Shown here: positions 36,318-44,470 of the stretch, one piece after another
Position numbering within the stretch: the stretch's first letter is position 1
Layout: each line of letters starts with the position of its first letter
From: Serratia marcescens
GTDB lineage: Bacteria > Pseudomonadota > Gammaproteobacteria > Enterobacterales > Enterobacteriaceae
Assembly (NCBI GenBank): GCA_015548865.1
Contig: JADMXW010000001.1
Span: forward strand, 239,617-303,616
Length of the DNA stretch: 64,000 bases
Direction: 5' to 3'
Notes under the pieces: generated by a model
What the model saw: only the letters and a program-made list of their open reading frames with translations
What the model was told of the DNA's origin: nothing
Database searches by the model: none
Translations under genes and position numbers: made by a program

Positions 36318-37604
36318 TTACATGATTTTTTTCAGGATACGTTGCCCCGATTTGGGGAACGACTGCGCCATCTCTTCCAGTGTCATCTGGCCGTAATCAT
36401 ATTTTTGCAGGTGTTCCAGGAAAGAAGCCAACAGCTGTGGGTTCTCCATATAGGGAGAAGGCGCAATATTGCCGTACAGCGATTCTACCTGTTTAAGCCC
36501 CTGCACTGGCAGTTGTGTGGCGTTGAGCGTACCTGCATCCATTAACTGTTTACTGGCAACCTGACTTAGCGGGACGCCGCGTTGCAGCCCCATGGCGCTG
36601 ACGCCTTCCGGCGCATTCAGTAAGAAGTTGATTAACTGGGCAGATTCTTGCGGATAGCGGGTGTTTTTGCCGATGGAGAACATCATGGCCGGTTTGTAGA
36701 ACATACCGCTGTCTTTGGCACCTGGCAGCGTTGGATAAGGCCCCACTTCCAGCGTGGCGGGGGCTTTCAGGCTACCGGAGAAAGTGTTGTCGGTACTCCA
36801 GGTGTGTACGCCGCCGATCTTGCCTTCCAGCCAGTTGGGGATTTCCCAAGCGTTGGTTTTGCCGTAGGCAGCGAAAAACTTCATGTTAGGGATGACGTGC
36901 CCATCCACCAGCTTTTTATACATCCCGAAGTAATCCAGCCACTCTTGTGGCGTAAACGTGAAGGACTGGGTTTTATCATCGATCATGGTTTTGTTGTATT
37001 TCTGAATCATGTACGAGTTCAGAAAGGTCATGATCGTCGTGTCATGGTTGGCCAACACGAATGGGTAGTAATCGTCGCCCAGTTTCTGTTTAAAAACCGG
37101 TCCGGCAGCTAACATGTCATCCCAGGTTTGTGGGTAGCTCAGCCCAGCCTTTTGCCACAGTGCCGGGTTGTAATACATTGAACGCCCCGTCATGGCGACA
37201 GGAATGGCGTTAAGCTTGTTGTCCACGCTGGCCATTTTGAGCGCTTGCGGGGAGAACTGCGTTAAGTCTATCCCTTTGGCATTGTTCAGGTTATAGAAAC
37301 CATTGCCATCTTTTGAGAACAGCACCAGCCAGTTCCAGTTGGTTTGCATCACGTCCGGTTCTGTGTTGCCCGCCAACTGCGTGGTTAATTTAGAGAGATA
37401 GCCATCCCAGCCAGCAGGCTCTGCTTTTATCTTGATGTCCGGGTGCGCTTTTTCAAACGCCGCAATGGCTGCGAGCGTGGCCTGATGACGCTGGTTGCCC
37501 CCCCACCAGGAAAAACGCAATTCTTTGGTTTCCGCCTGTGCGCCAACGATTCCTGTTACGGCAAAACTCACAGCAAAACATAAGGGCAGTAATTTTATTT
37601 TCAT
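36318..37604 (-). CDS. ABC sugar-binding protein, oligogalacturonide-type (TogB-like)
   Basis: The 428-residue protein has a signal peptide (MKIKLLPLCFAVSFAVTGIV, cut at about AQA-ET) and a family-1 binding fold: ELRFSWWGGNQRHQATLAAI, FEKAHPDIKIKAEPAGWDGY and TEPDVMQTNWNWL. The FSWWGG start and Trp-rich site are typical of binding proteins for oligosaccharides of uronic acids. No permease or ATPase gene is next to it, so it must use a transporter encoded elsewhere (for instance a togMNA set) or be an orphan. The ligand is inferred from GH105 linkage. Confidence 0.85.
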   Translation of the reverse strand: MKIKLLPLCFAVSFAVTGIVGAQAETKELRFSWWGGNQRHQATLAAIAAFEKAHPDIKIKAEPAGWDGYLSKLTTQLAGNTEPDVMQTNWNWLVLFSKDGNGFYNLNNAKGIDLTQFSPQALKMASVDNKLNAIPVAMTGRSMYYNPALWQKAGLSYPQTWDDMLAAGPVFKQKLGDDYYPFVLANHDTTIMTFLNSYMIQKYNKTMIDDKTQSFTFTPQEWLDYFGMYKKLVDGHVIPNMKFFAAYGKTNAWEIPNWLEGKIGGVHTWSTDNTFSGSLKAPATLEVGPYPTLPGAKDSGMFYKPAMMFSIGKNTRYPQESAQLINFLLNAPEGVSAMGLQRGVPLSQVASKQLMDAGTLNATQLPVQGLKQVESLYGNIAPSPYMENPQLLASFLEHLQKYDYGQMTLEEMAQSFPKSGQRILKKIM

Positions 37605-37664
37605 AGCAACCTCATTATTTTTTTGTAGGGTAAGGCATTCGTCCGATGATTCCGCAGAGTGAGA

Positions 37665-38678
37665 TTAAAACTCCACGACAGCCTTCAACAGATTTTTATT
37701 ATTAACTATTTCAGTTTCATAAATCGTAGCGAGAGACGAAAAGTTAAACCGATGGCTTAACATCATTTCCGCACTGATTTTTCCTTCACTCATCAACCTT
37801 GCTACTTTAGCAAAATCCTCATGAGTGGCATTTCGGCTTCCTTTCATTGTCGTCTCTTTTTTATGAAAATCAGGATCAGAAAATGAGAGATTTCCTTTAA
37901 ATAAACCAACGAAAATAATTTGTCCACCGTGACGAATAAGATTAACGCTGTTATTCATCGCGATTTCATTTCCAGTGGCATCAATCACTTTATTGGGCAA
38001 ATCTCCCTGAAAGGTGGCGCGGAGTTGTTGTTCGAACTGGGGGGATGCCGGATCCAGCACGGGTATGCCCAGCAGTCTATGGGTATGCGCTCGCCGCTCT
38101 GCCTGAGTATCGGCCAGCGCGATATTCAGACCATCCGCCAGGCCAATGGCGGCGACGCCAAGTCCAATAGGACCGCCTCCCACCACAAGCACGCTGTCTT
38201 TCGGCGCACATTCAGCGCGACGGATAGCATGAGCGCTGATGGCAAAGGGTTCAATTAGTGCAGCAGCGGCCGGATCGATGCCTTCCGCCAGCAGCACGTT
38301 ACTTTCCGGCACGGCGATATATTCCACCATGCCACCGTCCTGATGTACGCCGATTACCGAGATATGTTCGCAGCAATTCGGGCGATGGTTTAAACAGGCA
38401 CTGCATGTGTTACAGGAAAGATAGGGAATAACGGATGCCTGTTGGCCAATGTGAAAATGGGTGACATTATTCCCTATGGCAACAATATCACCACAAATTT
38501 CATGACCAAGTACGCGAGGATAATTAAAAAAAGGTTGTTTTCCTGCCCAGGCATGAATGTCGGTGCCACATATGCCGACTGTTTTAACTTTTAATAGTAC
38601 TTCATTTTCCGCTGGTGTTGGCACGGGTCGTTCTTTATATTCAAATTGTGTTGGTTGTCGGCATATAAGACTTTTCAT
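37665..38678 (-). CDS. Zinc-dependent sugar-acid dehydrogenase, LgoD-like
   Basis: The 337-residue MDR enzyme has VGICGTDIHAWAGKQPFFNY, PRVLGHEICG (Cys and His zinc ligands with a following Glu), the structural-zinc cysteines in LSCNTCSACLNHRPNCCE, and Rossmann VLVVGGGPIGLGVAA. It matches recalled E. coli LgoD (L-galactonate 5-dehydrogenase) over the whole length, including LIEPFAISAHAIRRAE and HKKETTMKGSRNAT. It is upstream of the binding protein on the same strand (60 bp) and divergent from the GntR regulator. The substrate may be L-galactonate or a relative. Confidence 0.85.
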   Translation of the reverse strand: MKSLICRQPTQFEYKERPVPTPAENEVLLKVKTVGICGTDIHAWAGKQPFFNYPRVLGHEICGDIVAIGNNVTHFHIGQQASVIPYLSCNTCSACLNHRPNCCEHISVIGVHQDGGMVEYIAVPESNVLLAEGIDPAAAALIEPFAISAHAIRRAECAPKDSVLVVGGGPIGLGVAAIGLADGLNIALADTQAERRAHTHRLLGIPVLDPASPQFEQQLRATFQGDLPNKVIDATGNEIAMNNSVNLIRHGGQIIFVGLFKGNLSFSDPDFHKKETTMKGSRNATHEDFAKVARLMSEGKISAEMMLSHRFNFSSLATIYETEIVNNKNLLKAVVEF

Positions 38679-38760
38679 TTTTTATTCTCTACATCAATTT
38701 CCCCTGGTGCAGTTATCTTTTCCTAAAACACGGCTCCATGTTGCAGAGTGTTTTCAGTAA

Positions 38761-38774
38761 TGTGATAAATCACA
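38761..38774. promoter_or_regulatory. Palindromic operator candidate TGTGATAAATCACA
   Basis: The TGTGA-n4-TCACA palindrome lies 55 bases before the regulator start and 82 bases upstream of the dehydrogenase start. The 4-base spacer is too short for a standard CRP site (6), so a GntR-type operator for the adjacent regulator is more likely. Confidence 0.4.
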
Positions 38775-38829
38775 CTGACTTTGGCTCTTAATCGGTTTTT
38801 AATGAATAAAAAACCATAAAAGGTCCTGT

Positions 38830-39750
38830 ATGAGCCGCACACCTACCTTGCGTCAGCATGTAATTAACCAATTTATCGATGCGATAAATCAGGCTTCGCT
38901 GGTTTCCCCTCTGCCTTCGCAGGCTGTGCTGGCGGAGATGTTCAATATCAGCCGTACCACCGTGATGCATACGCTGGATTACCTGACGGAGCGCGGCGTC
39001 GTGGTGCGTGAAGGCGGGAAATACCACATTGCGCGCGTGCCGGAAGGAAATGACGGTTTTGATGTGATCGCCGAAACGCTGGAGGAACAGACTGCGCTGT
39101 TTGAAAAACGCTTTTATCACATGATCAATCAACGTCAGATTGTGCCAGGCGATGCTTTTACTGAATTGCAACTGGCACGCTGGTGTCACGTCCGGCCGGT
39201 GGTGGTGCGCGAGTTTCTGTTGCGCTTCTCCCGCTATGATCTGATTGAGAGCCTGCGTCGCGGTTACTGGCGTATGAAGCAGTTTGATCAGGCCTATGCC
39301 GAAAAACTGTTCGAACTGCGGGAAATGCTGGAAACGCACGCCCTAAATGCTTTTATGAATCTGCCGGACAGCGATCCGCGTTGGATTACCGTGAAAGAGT
39401 TGCTGGAGAGCCATCGTGAACTGCGCAACCATATACAGGAATACTATCGCCTGTTTTCACCGTTGGATCAGCAACTGCATCAATTGATTATTTCTGCTGC
39501 AGACAATCCGTTTTTCGATCAGATGAGCGAGATAATCTCGGTGGTATTCCACTTTCACTACCAGTGGGATGAGCGTTCACTCAAGCAACGCAATACGCTG
39601 GCGGTGGAGGAACATCTGGCGCTGCTGAGCGCGATGTTGTGCCGCAACGATCTGCTCGCGATGCGTGAGCTGCGCCGTCATTTGGACACCGCGAAGCAGT
39701 CGATGATTGACTCGATGGAACGGCAAATGCCGGTCAACGCGGTGTCCTGA
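38830..39750 (+). CDS. GntR/FCD regulator with two winged-helix domains
   Basis: The 306-residue protein shows two GntR-like helix-turn-helix regions: residues about 5-70 (SQAVLAEMFNISRTTVMHTL, LTERGVVVREGGKYHI) and about 82-152 (ALFEKRFYHMINQRQIVPGD, LARWCHVRPVVVREFLLRF). An FCD-type helical domain follows (about 155-295). Standard FadR-family proteins have one HTH and about 230-250 residues. It is divergent from the dehydrogenase/binding protein/GH105 genes and is their likely regulator. Confidence 0.87.
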   Translation: MSRTPTLRQHVINQFIDAINQASLVSPLPSQAVLAEMFNISRTTVMHTLDYLTERGVVVREGGKYHIARVPEGNDGFDVIAETLEEQTALFEKRFYHMINQRQIVPGDAFTELQLARWCHVRPVVVREFLLRFSRYDLIESLRRGYWRMKQFDQAYAEKLFELREMLETHALNAFMNLPDSDPRWITVKELLESHRELRNHIQEYYRLFSPLDQQLHQLIISAADNPFFDQMSEIISVVFHFHYQWDERSLKQRNTLAVEEHLALLSAMLCRNDLLAMRELRRHLDTAKQSMIDSMERQMPVNAVS

Positions 39751-39772
39751 ACGCAACGTTGGCCGGAGGCGA

Positions 39773-41017
39773 TTAGTCTGGGTAGATCAATTGCTCTGGT
39801 ACGCGTTGCATGATGACCTTGCCGTGGCGAATGGAAACGCGCGCTTTGGCCTGTTTGCGCACGGCTTCGTAGTCGTTTTCTGCATCCAGAATCACCAGAT
39901 TTGCCGGGCGACCCAGCGCAATGCCGTAACGATTACCCAGGTTAAGTGCCTTGGCGCTGTTGTCGGTGACAAAATCCAGACAGCGTTGCAGGTCGTCATA
40001 CCCCATCATGTGGCAAATGTGCAGTCCGGCATCGAGTACGCGCAAGATGTTGCCATTGCCTAGCGGGTACCACGGGTCTTTGATGGAGTCTTGCCCGAAG
40101 CAGACGTTCATGCCCGCGCGATCCAGTTCTGCCACACGGGTAACACCACGACGTTTCGGGAAGGTGTCGAAGCGCCCTTGCAGGTGGATACTTTCGGTGG
40201 GGCAAGAGACAAAACTGATCCCAGAGCGTTTCAGAAGACGGAAGAGTTTAGAACAGTAGGCATTATCGTAAGAGCCCATCGCCACGGTGTGGCTGGCCGT
40301 CACCAACTCGCCGACGCCGCGTACGCGTGCCTCTTCCGCTAGCACCTCGAGAAAACGCGACTGAGCATCATCCGTTTCATCGCAGTGCACGTCTACCAGG
40401 CAACCAGTACGTTCTGCCAAATCCATCAGGAACTTGATGGAACTGACGCCTTGTTCGCGGGTGTATTCGAAATGGGGAATACCGCCAACCACGTCGGCTC
40501 CCATATCAATAGCGGCTTCCATCAGGCGGCGCCCATTATCGAAAGATTCAATGCCCTCTTGCGGGAAAGCGACGATCTGAAGGTCGATCAGATCGCGCGC
40601 TTCTTCTTTCACTTCCAGCATCGCTTGCAGTGCAGCCAGCGTTGGGTCTGTCACATCAATGTGGGTGCGCACATGCTGAATGCCGTGATCCCGCAACATA
40701 CCGATAGTGGTGTGGGCGCGACGTTTGGTGTCTTCATGATCAATGGTTGCTTTGCGCTGGCTCCAACGCTCAATGCCTTCAAACAGTGTGCCGCTCATGT
40801 TCCACTCAGGCTCGCCCGCCGTCAGGGTCGCATCCAGATGGATATGGGGCTCCACCAGTGGCGGAATGACCAGATTGCCTGCGGCATCCAGCATATCGGG
40901 GGCAGTAACCGGTGTAATTAAGGCGGACTGCGCATCGATGGCGGCAATGACACCCTCTTCCAACGAGAGAGTGAACAGGCCGGGTTGATGACGCAGCGCG
41001 GCATTGATTATTTTCAT
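39773..41017 (-). CDS. codA: Cytosine deaminase
   Basis: CodA converts cytosine to uracil and ammonia. The 414-residue amidohydrolase has metal ligands in EPHIHLDATL, VDVHCDETDD (His and catalytic Glu), TASHTVAMG and FGQDSIKDPWYPLG. I use ATG 41017 (AGGAG 5 nt upstream), which overlaps the stop of the PucR-type gene as ATGA. It is last in a codB-regulator-codA operon. Confidence 0.94.
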   Translation of the reverse strand: MKIINAALRHQPGLFTLSLEEGVIAAIDAQSALITPVTAPDMLDAAGNLVIPPLVEPHIHLDATLTAGEPEWNMSGTLFEGIERWSQRKATIDHEDTKRRAHTTIGMLRDHGIQHVRTHIDVTDPTLAALQAMLEVKEEARDLIDLQIVAFPQEGIESFDNGRRLMEAAIDMGADVVGGIPHFEYTREQGVSSIKFLMDLAERTGCLVDVHCDETDDAQSRFLEVLAEEARVRGVGELVTASHTVAMGSYDNAYCSKLFRLLKRSGISFVSCPTESIHLQGRFDTFPKRRGVTRVAELDRAGMNVCFGQDSIKDPWYPLGNGNILRVLDAGLHICHMMGYDDLQRCLDFVTDNSAKALNLGNRYGIALGRPANLVILDAENDYEAVRKQAKARVSIRHGKVIMQRVPEQLIYPD

Positions 41018-42249
41018 AGAAACTCCTGCTGTTGCGCATGAGACATGCGCCAGATTAAGAGGGCAACGGAGACATTCAATCGCCACTGCGGATCGTTCAC
41101 GCAGTGGTCAGATTGGCGCTCAATCCGTTGCAAACGTTGATTGAGGGTGTTGCGGTGAATACCGAGACGCTCGGCGGCTTTGATCACGTTGCCGTTTTCT
41201 TGCAGTATTGCTTCCAGCGTGTCGATTAACAGTGCCGGATGTTTACGGTTGGCGGCAAAAAGCGGTCCCAGTGTTTCCTTCATAAAGCGGTTGACCAGTT
41301 CTTGGTCGGGAATGGCTGTCAGTAATTGCAGTACGCCCAAGGCGCTAAAATCACATATCCCTTTGTCGGGGCGCATGCTTTCGGCCACTTCCAATGCACG
41401 CCGTGCCTCACCTAATCCGCGCCGGTACTGATGTGCCTGCGTTACGGTGCAGGAGAGGCCACAAAAAAGTGTCAGTGGTTGGAGAGATGCGCTTAATGAC
41501 TGACACATTTCTCCCAGCCAGGCTTTGCCATCGAGAAAAGCAGTGTCTTCCTCAGGCCAAAACAGAATAAACAATTCGCCTAGTGTGACCAGTGGTAACG
41601 AGGCGGGCAGGGCGGCAAGTCGCTCCTCCAGTGTCTGTTGCAACGCTCGGCGTGCGGTCTGGAGTTGCGCTTCTGCGATATCCAGCGGGTGGCTATCAAA
41701 TAGTGCAGGGATGCCGGACAGGCGCAGGGTAATAACCCGGTGCGGACGGTTCAGCGTCAACTGCAAATGCGAAGCGCGTTGGTGTGTCAGTTCAATGCTA
41801 GGGTAATCGCCGGTGAGCAGTTGGATTAGAATCTCCCGTTGTGAACGTAGCAGGCTGTCGCGTTGTACCAATGCTGTGCCCACGAGCTGAGTGACGATGA
41901 CCATCTTCAGCATATAGGGTTGTTCAATCAGGGGAATACCCAGCGCGTCAGCCTGCGCAACCACTCCTTCAGGGATCGCATGAATAAACGCCTCGCCGGT
42001 GAGGATCACCATCCCGGCAATGCCGCTTTGGTGGCCTTCTTGCAACAAACGCAGCAGATTCGCTTCGTCTCGAGTATGGTTGATGCCGGTGACGAACACC
42101 AGTTCACCGCCCATGACCCAATCCGCGATTCCTTCGTTTTCTGCCACATAGTACCAGCGTACGGGGCGATGGCAGTGGCGGTGGCCTGCGCGCAGCCGCA
42201 GGGCTTCAAGTCCTGGCAGTACCAGAATATCGCCCACCGTGAGGTTCAT
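41014..42249 (-). CDS. PucR-family transcriptional regulator
   Basis: The 411-residue protein has the PucR N-terminal purine-regulator domain (VGDILVLPGLEALRLRAGH, about 1-125), a middle linking domain and a C-terminal HTH (NVIKAAERLGIHRNTLNQRL, about 360-380). It is placed between the cytosine permease and deaminase genes, with 3 bases to codB and a 4-base overlap with codA. So it is cotranscribed with the genes it probably controls in response to a pyrimidine or purine. Confidence 0.9.
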   Translation of the reverse strand: MNLTVGDILVLPGLEALRLRAGHRHCHRPVRWYYVAENEGIADWVMGGELVFVTGINHTRDEANLLRLLQEGHQSGIAGMVILTGEAFIHAIPEGVVAQADALGIPLIEQPYMLKMVIVTQLVGTALVQRDSLLRSQREILIQLLTGDYPSIELTHQRASHLQLTLNRPHRVITLRLSGIPALFDSHPLDIAEAQLQTARRALQQTLEERLAALPASLPLVTLGELFILFWPEEDTAFLDGKAWLGEMCQSLSASLQPLTLFCGLSCTVTQAHQYRRGLGEARRALEVAESMRPDKGICDFSALGVLQLLTAIPDQELVNRFMKETLGPLFAANRKHPALLIDTLEAILQENGNVIKAAERLGIHRNTLNQRLQRIERQSDHCVNDPQWRLNVSVALLIWRMSHAQQQEFL

Positions 42250-42252
42250 TAT

Positions 42253-43515
42253 TTACTCTCCTGACAGCACCATCGTTGGCGCAAAACGTTTTGCCAGCAC
42301 GCTCAGCAGCACATAGCTGCCTGCCGAAGCGGCGATACCCACCAGTGGCGCAATCCACGGTGACAAGTAAGCGAGAACGGCACCGATGGCATAGGCACTG
42401 AGGCCGATGTAGTTGAAACGGGGTAGGGTAGTGGATTGAATGGATGGGTACTGGCCGCGATAGCGGAACGCATAGTCCGCCATGATCACGCCACCAATCG
42501 GAGGAATGATCGACCCCAGCAGGATCAGAAACGGAATCAGCATTTCATACATGCCACCTATCGCGAGCACGATGCCGATAGCTGCACCAATAAGCGTCAA
42601 GGTCCGACGCCGCTCGCTGCGGAGCAGGTGGCAGGCGGCTGCGGAAACGTTGTAGATGGTTGGCCCTTGAATGGTCCACAGGTTCAGACATAGCATGATG
42701 ACCGCAGCGATAGAGAGGCCTTGCAGCATCATCACCGCAACAATATCTGCCTGTTTGTAGACGATGGCGCAGTAAGCACCGGAAATAATCATTAGCCCGT
42801 TGCCGCCGAGGAAGCTGATAAAGCTGGCGCTGACAGCAATGCGGCCGCTGCGTGCGAGGCGTGTCCAATTGGTGGCCTGCGTTGCACCACTGGCGAAGGT
42901 TCCGAATACCATCGTGATGGCTGCGGAAAAGCTCATGGTTTGGTCCGGAACAATTTTTGCCAGCCCTTGCCAGCCGCCAACGTCGTGAGTAGCAATCCAC
43001 ATAGAGACAATTAGCATCACAAACATCAGCGGTACCGATATACGTGACAGTGCATCCAGTCCTTTATAGCCGACGATGGCGGTAAGGCAGAAACCAAGGC
43101 CAAACAGTACCATCAAGAGAGAAGTGATGCTTTCCGGCAGAGCCAGCAGCTTGACCAGTGCAATCGCTACCGTGGCAGTTCCCCAAGCGTACCAGCCCAG
43201 TTCGGCAAAACCGAGCAGGAAATCGGAGAGTTTACTGCCGTGTTCTCCGAAACAAAAACGGCCCATCAGCACTGAGTTCAGGCCACTGCGTGCTGCGATC
43301 AGCGCCAATGCGGCAGCATAAGTGGCCAGTAAAACATTACCGATAATGGCCACCCACAGCATATCGACGATATTGAAGGCGACGCCGATTTTTCCGCCGG
43401 CAAACATGGTGCCGGTAAAAAAGGTAAAGCTGAACAACACCATGGAGATGGAGAGTAATCCCTTTCGCCCCTCTTTGGGGGCTTCGCTAAGGGGGAATTC
43501 ATTTTGTGCCGACAT
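42253..43515 (-). CDS. codB: Cytosine permease
   Basis: The 420-residue NCS1-family transporter has about 12 membrane helices and segments LFSFTFFTGTMFAGGKIGVA, TFASGATQATNWTRLAR and GSIIPPIGGVIMADY. It imports cytosine for the deaminase encoded downstream. ATG 43515 has AGAGGA 8 nt upstream; the frame extends further but without support. Confidence 0.93.
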   Translation of the reverse strand: MSAQNEFPLSEAPKEGRKGLLSISMVLFSFTFFTGTMFAGGKIGVAFNIVDMLWVAIIGNVLLATYAAALALIAARSGLNSVLMGRFCFGEHGSKLSDFLLGFAELGWYAWGTATVAIALVKLLALPESITSLLMVLFGLGFCLTAIVGYKGLDALSRISVPLMFVMLIVSMWIATHDVGGWQGLAKIVPDQTMSFSAAITMVFGTFASGATQATNWTRLARSGRIAVSASFISFLGGNGLMIISGAYCAIVYKQADIVAVMMLQGLSIAAVIMLCLNLWTIQGPTIYNVSAAACHLLRSERRRTLTLIGAAIGIVLAIGGMYEMLIPFLILLGSIIPPIGGVIMADYAFRYRGQYPSIQSTTLPRFNYIGLSAYAIGAVLAYLSPWIAPLVGIAASAGSYVLLSVLAKRFAPTMVLSGE

Positions 43516-44003
43516 CGTTGCGTTCCTCTGGGTATGCCCTCGTGAGGGCTGATAAAAACGCGGGAAATACAGCAATATCCGTGCCTGTTTTGTGGCAGAA
43601 AAAGATGGATAAACGGAATAACCTTATCAGTGCATGATGCACATTTATATTGATTTTATACCTGCTTAGCGCACTTTAAATGTGCATGGTGTGGAGCATT
43701 GCACAAAAATGGGGGATGCATGACCGCGGAAAAAGAGGGGGGAACCGATGCCGAGACCCACGGAATATGCTAAATAATTCGCCGGATCATTTGCGACTGG
43801 TTTATTATTGCTAATAAATCTGGCTCTTATGTGGTTTATCGTCCATGTTAGCCTCGCGTTCTGTTCCTGCGGCCTTGATGTCCTGGTCGTGCAAGATAAG
43901 CGAGAGGGGGCTGCTAGCATGGTTTTTGATGATGTGATGAACGTTGTTGCGATGAACATGGTCGCGACGTTCTTACCGATACCTGAGGGTATCCGAGGTT
44001 TCT
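43516..44003. other. Intergenic region upstream of codB and nsrR
   Basis: This 488-bp region must hold the codB promoter and the nsrR-rnr-rlmB promoter. I see no supported gene; a frame from 43808 overlaps the nsrR start and looks spurious. In E. coli purA precedes nsrR; it is absent here. Confidence 0.4.
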
Positions 44004-44429
44004 GTGCAGTTAACCAGTTTTACGGATTACGGATTACGCGCGCTGATCTACATGGCATCGTTGCCTGAAGGGAAGATGACGAATATTACTGAAGTGACGC
44101 AAGTGTATGGCGTCTCTCGTAATCATATGGTCAAAATTATCAATCAACTTAGTCGGGCTGGCTTTGTCATGGCCGTGCGCGGAAAAAACGGTGGCATCCG
44201 TTTAGGCAAACCCGCGGAAACCATCCGCATTGGCGATGTGGTGCGCTCGCTGGAGCCGCTGTCTCTGGTGAACTGTAACCATGAATTTTGCCACATTACG
44301 CCGGCATGCCGGTTAAAACAGGTGCTGCAACAGGGCGTTCAGCGCTTTCTCTCGGAACTGGACCAACATACGTTGGCCGATATGGTGAAAGAGAACACGC
44401 CGCTTTATAAATTATTGTTGGTTGAATGA
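44004..44429 (+). CDS. nsrR: NsrR, nitric-oxide-sensing repressor
   Basis: The 141-residue Rrf2-family protein has a winged helix ([20 protein letters not shown], then [16 protein letters not shown]) and the cluster-binding cysteines C91, C96 and C102 ([13 protein letters not shown]). The Fe-S cluster reacts with NO, relieving repression of NO-detoxifying genes. The start is GTG at 44004. rnr follows, as in E. coli. Confidence 0.96.
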   Translation: MQLTSFTDYGLRALIYMASLPEGKMTNITEVTQVYGVSRNHMVKIINQLSRAGFVMAVRGKNGGIRLGKPAETIRIGDVVRSLEPLSLVNCNHEFCHITPACRLKQVLQQGVQRFLSELDQHTLADMVKENTPLYKLLLVE

Positions 44430-44470
44430 AGTTCGTTCAGCCCTCTGCTGAAGACAACGGAGGAACCGCA

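Noticed and set aside
38761..38774. CRP site
   Set aside because: TGTGA and TCACA are only 4 bases apart instead of 6, so a standard CRP site is unlikely.
43808..44068. Open frame of 86 codons before nsrR
   Set aside because: It overlaps the nsrR start in another frame, has no good ribosome site and no recognisable family.
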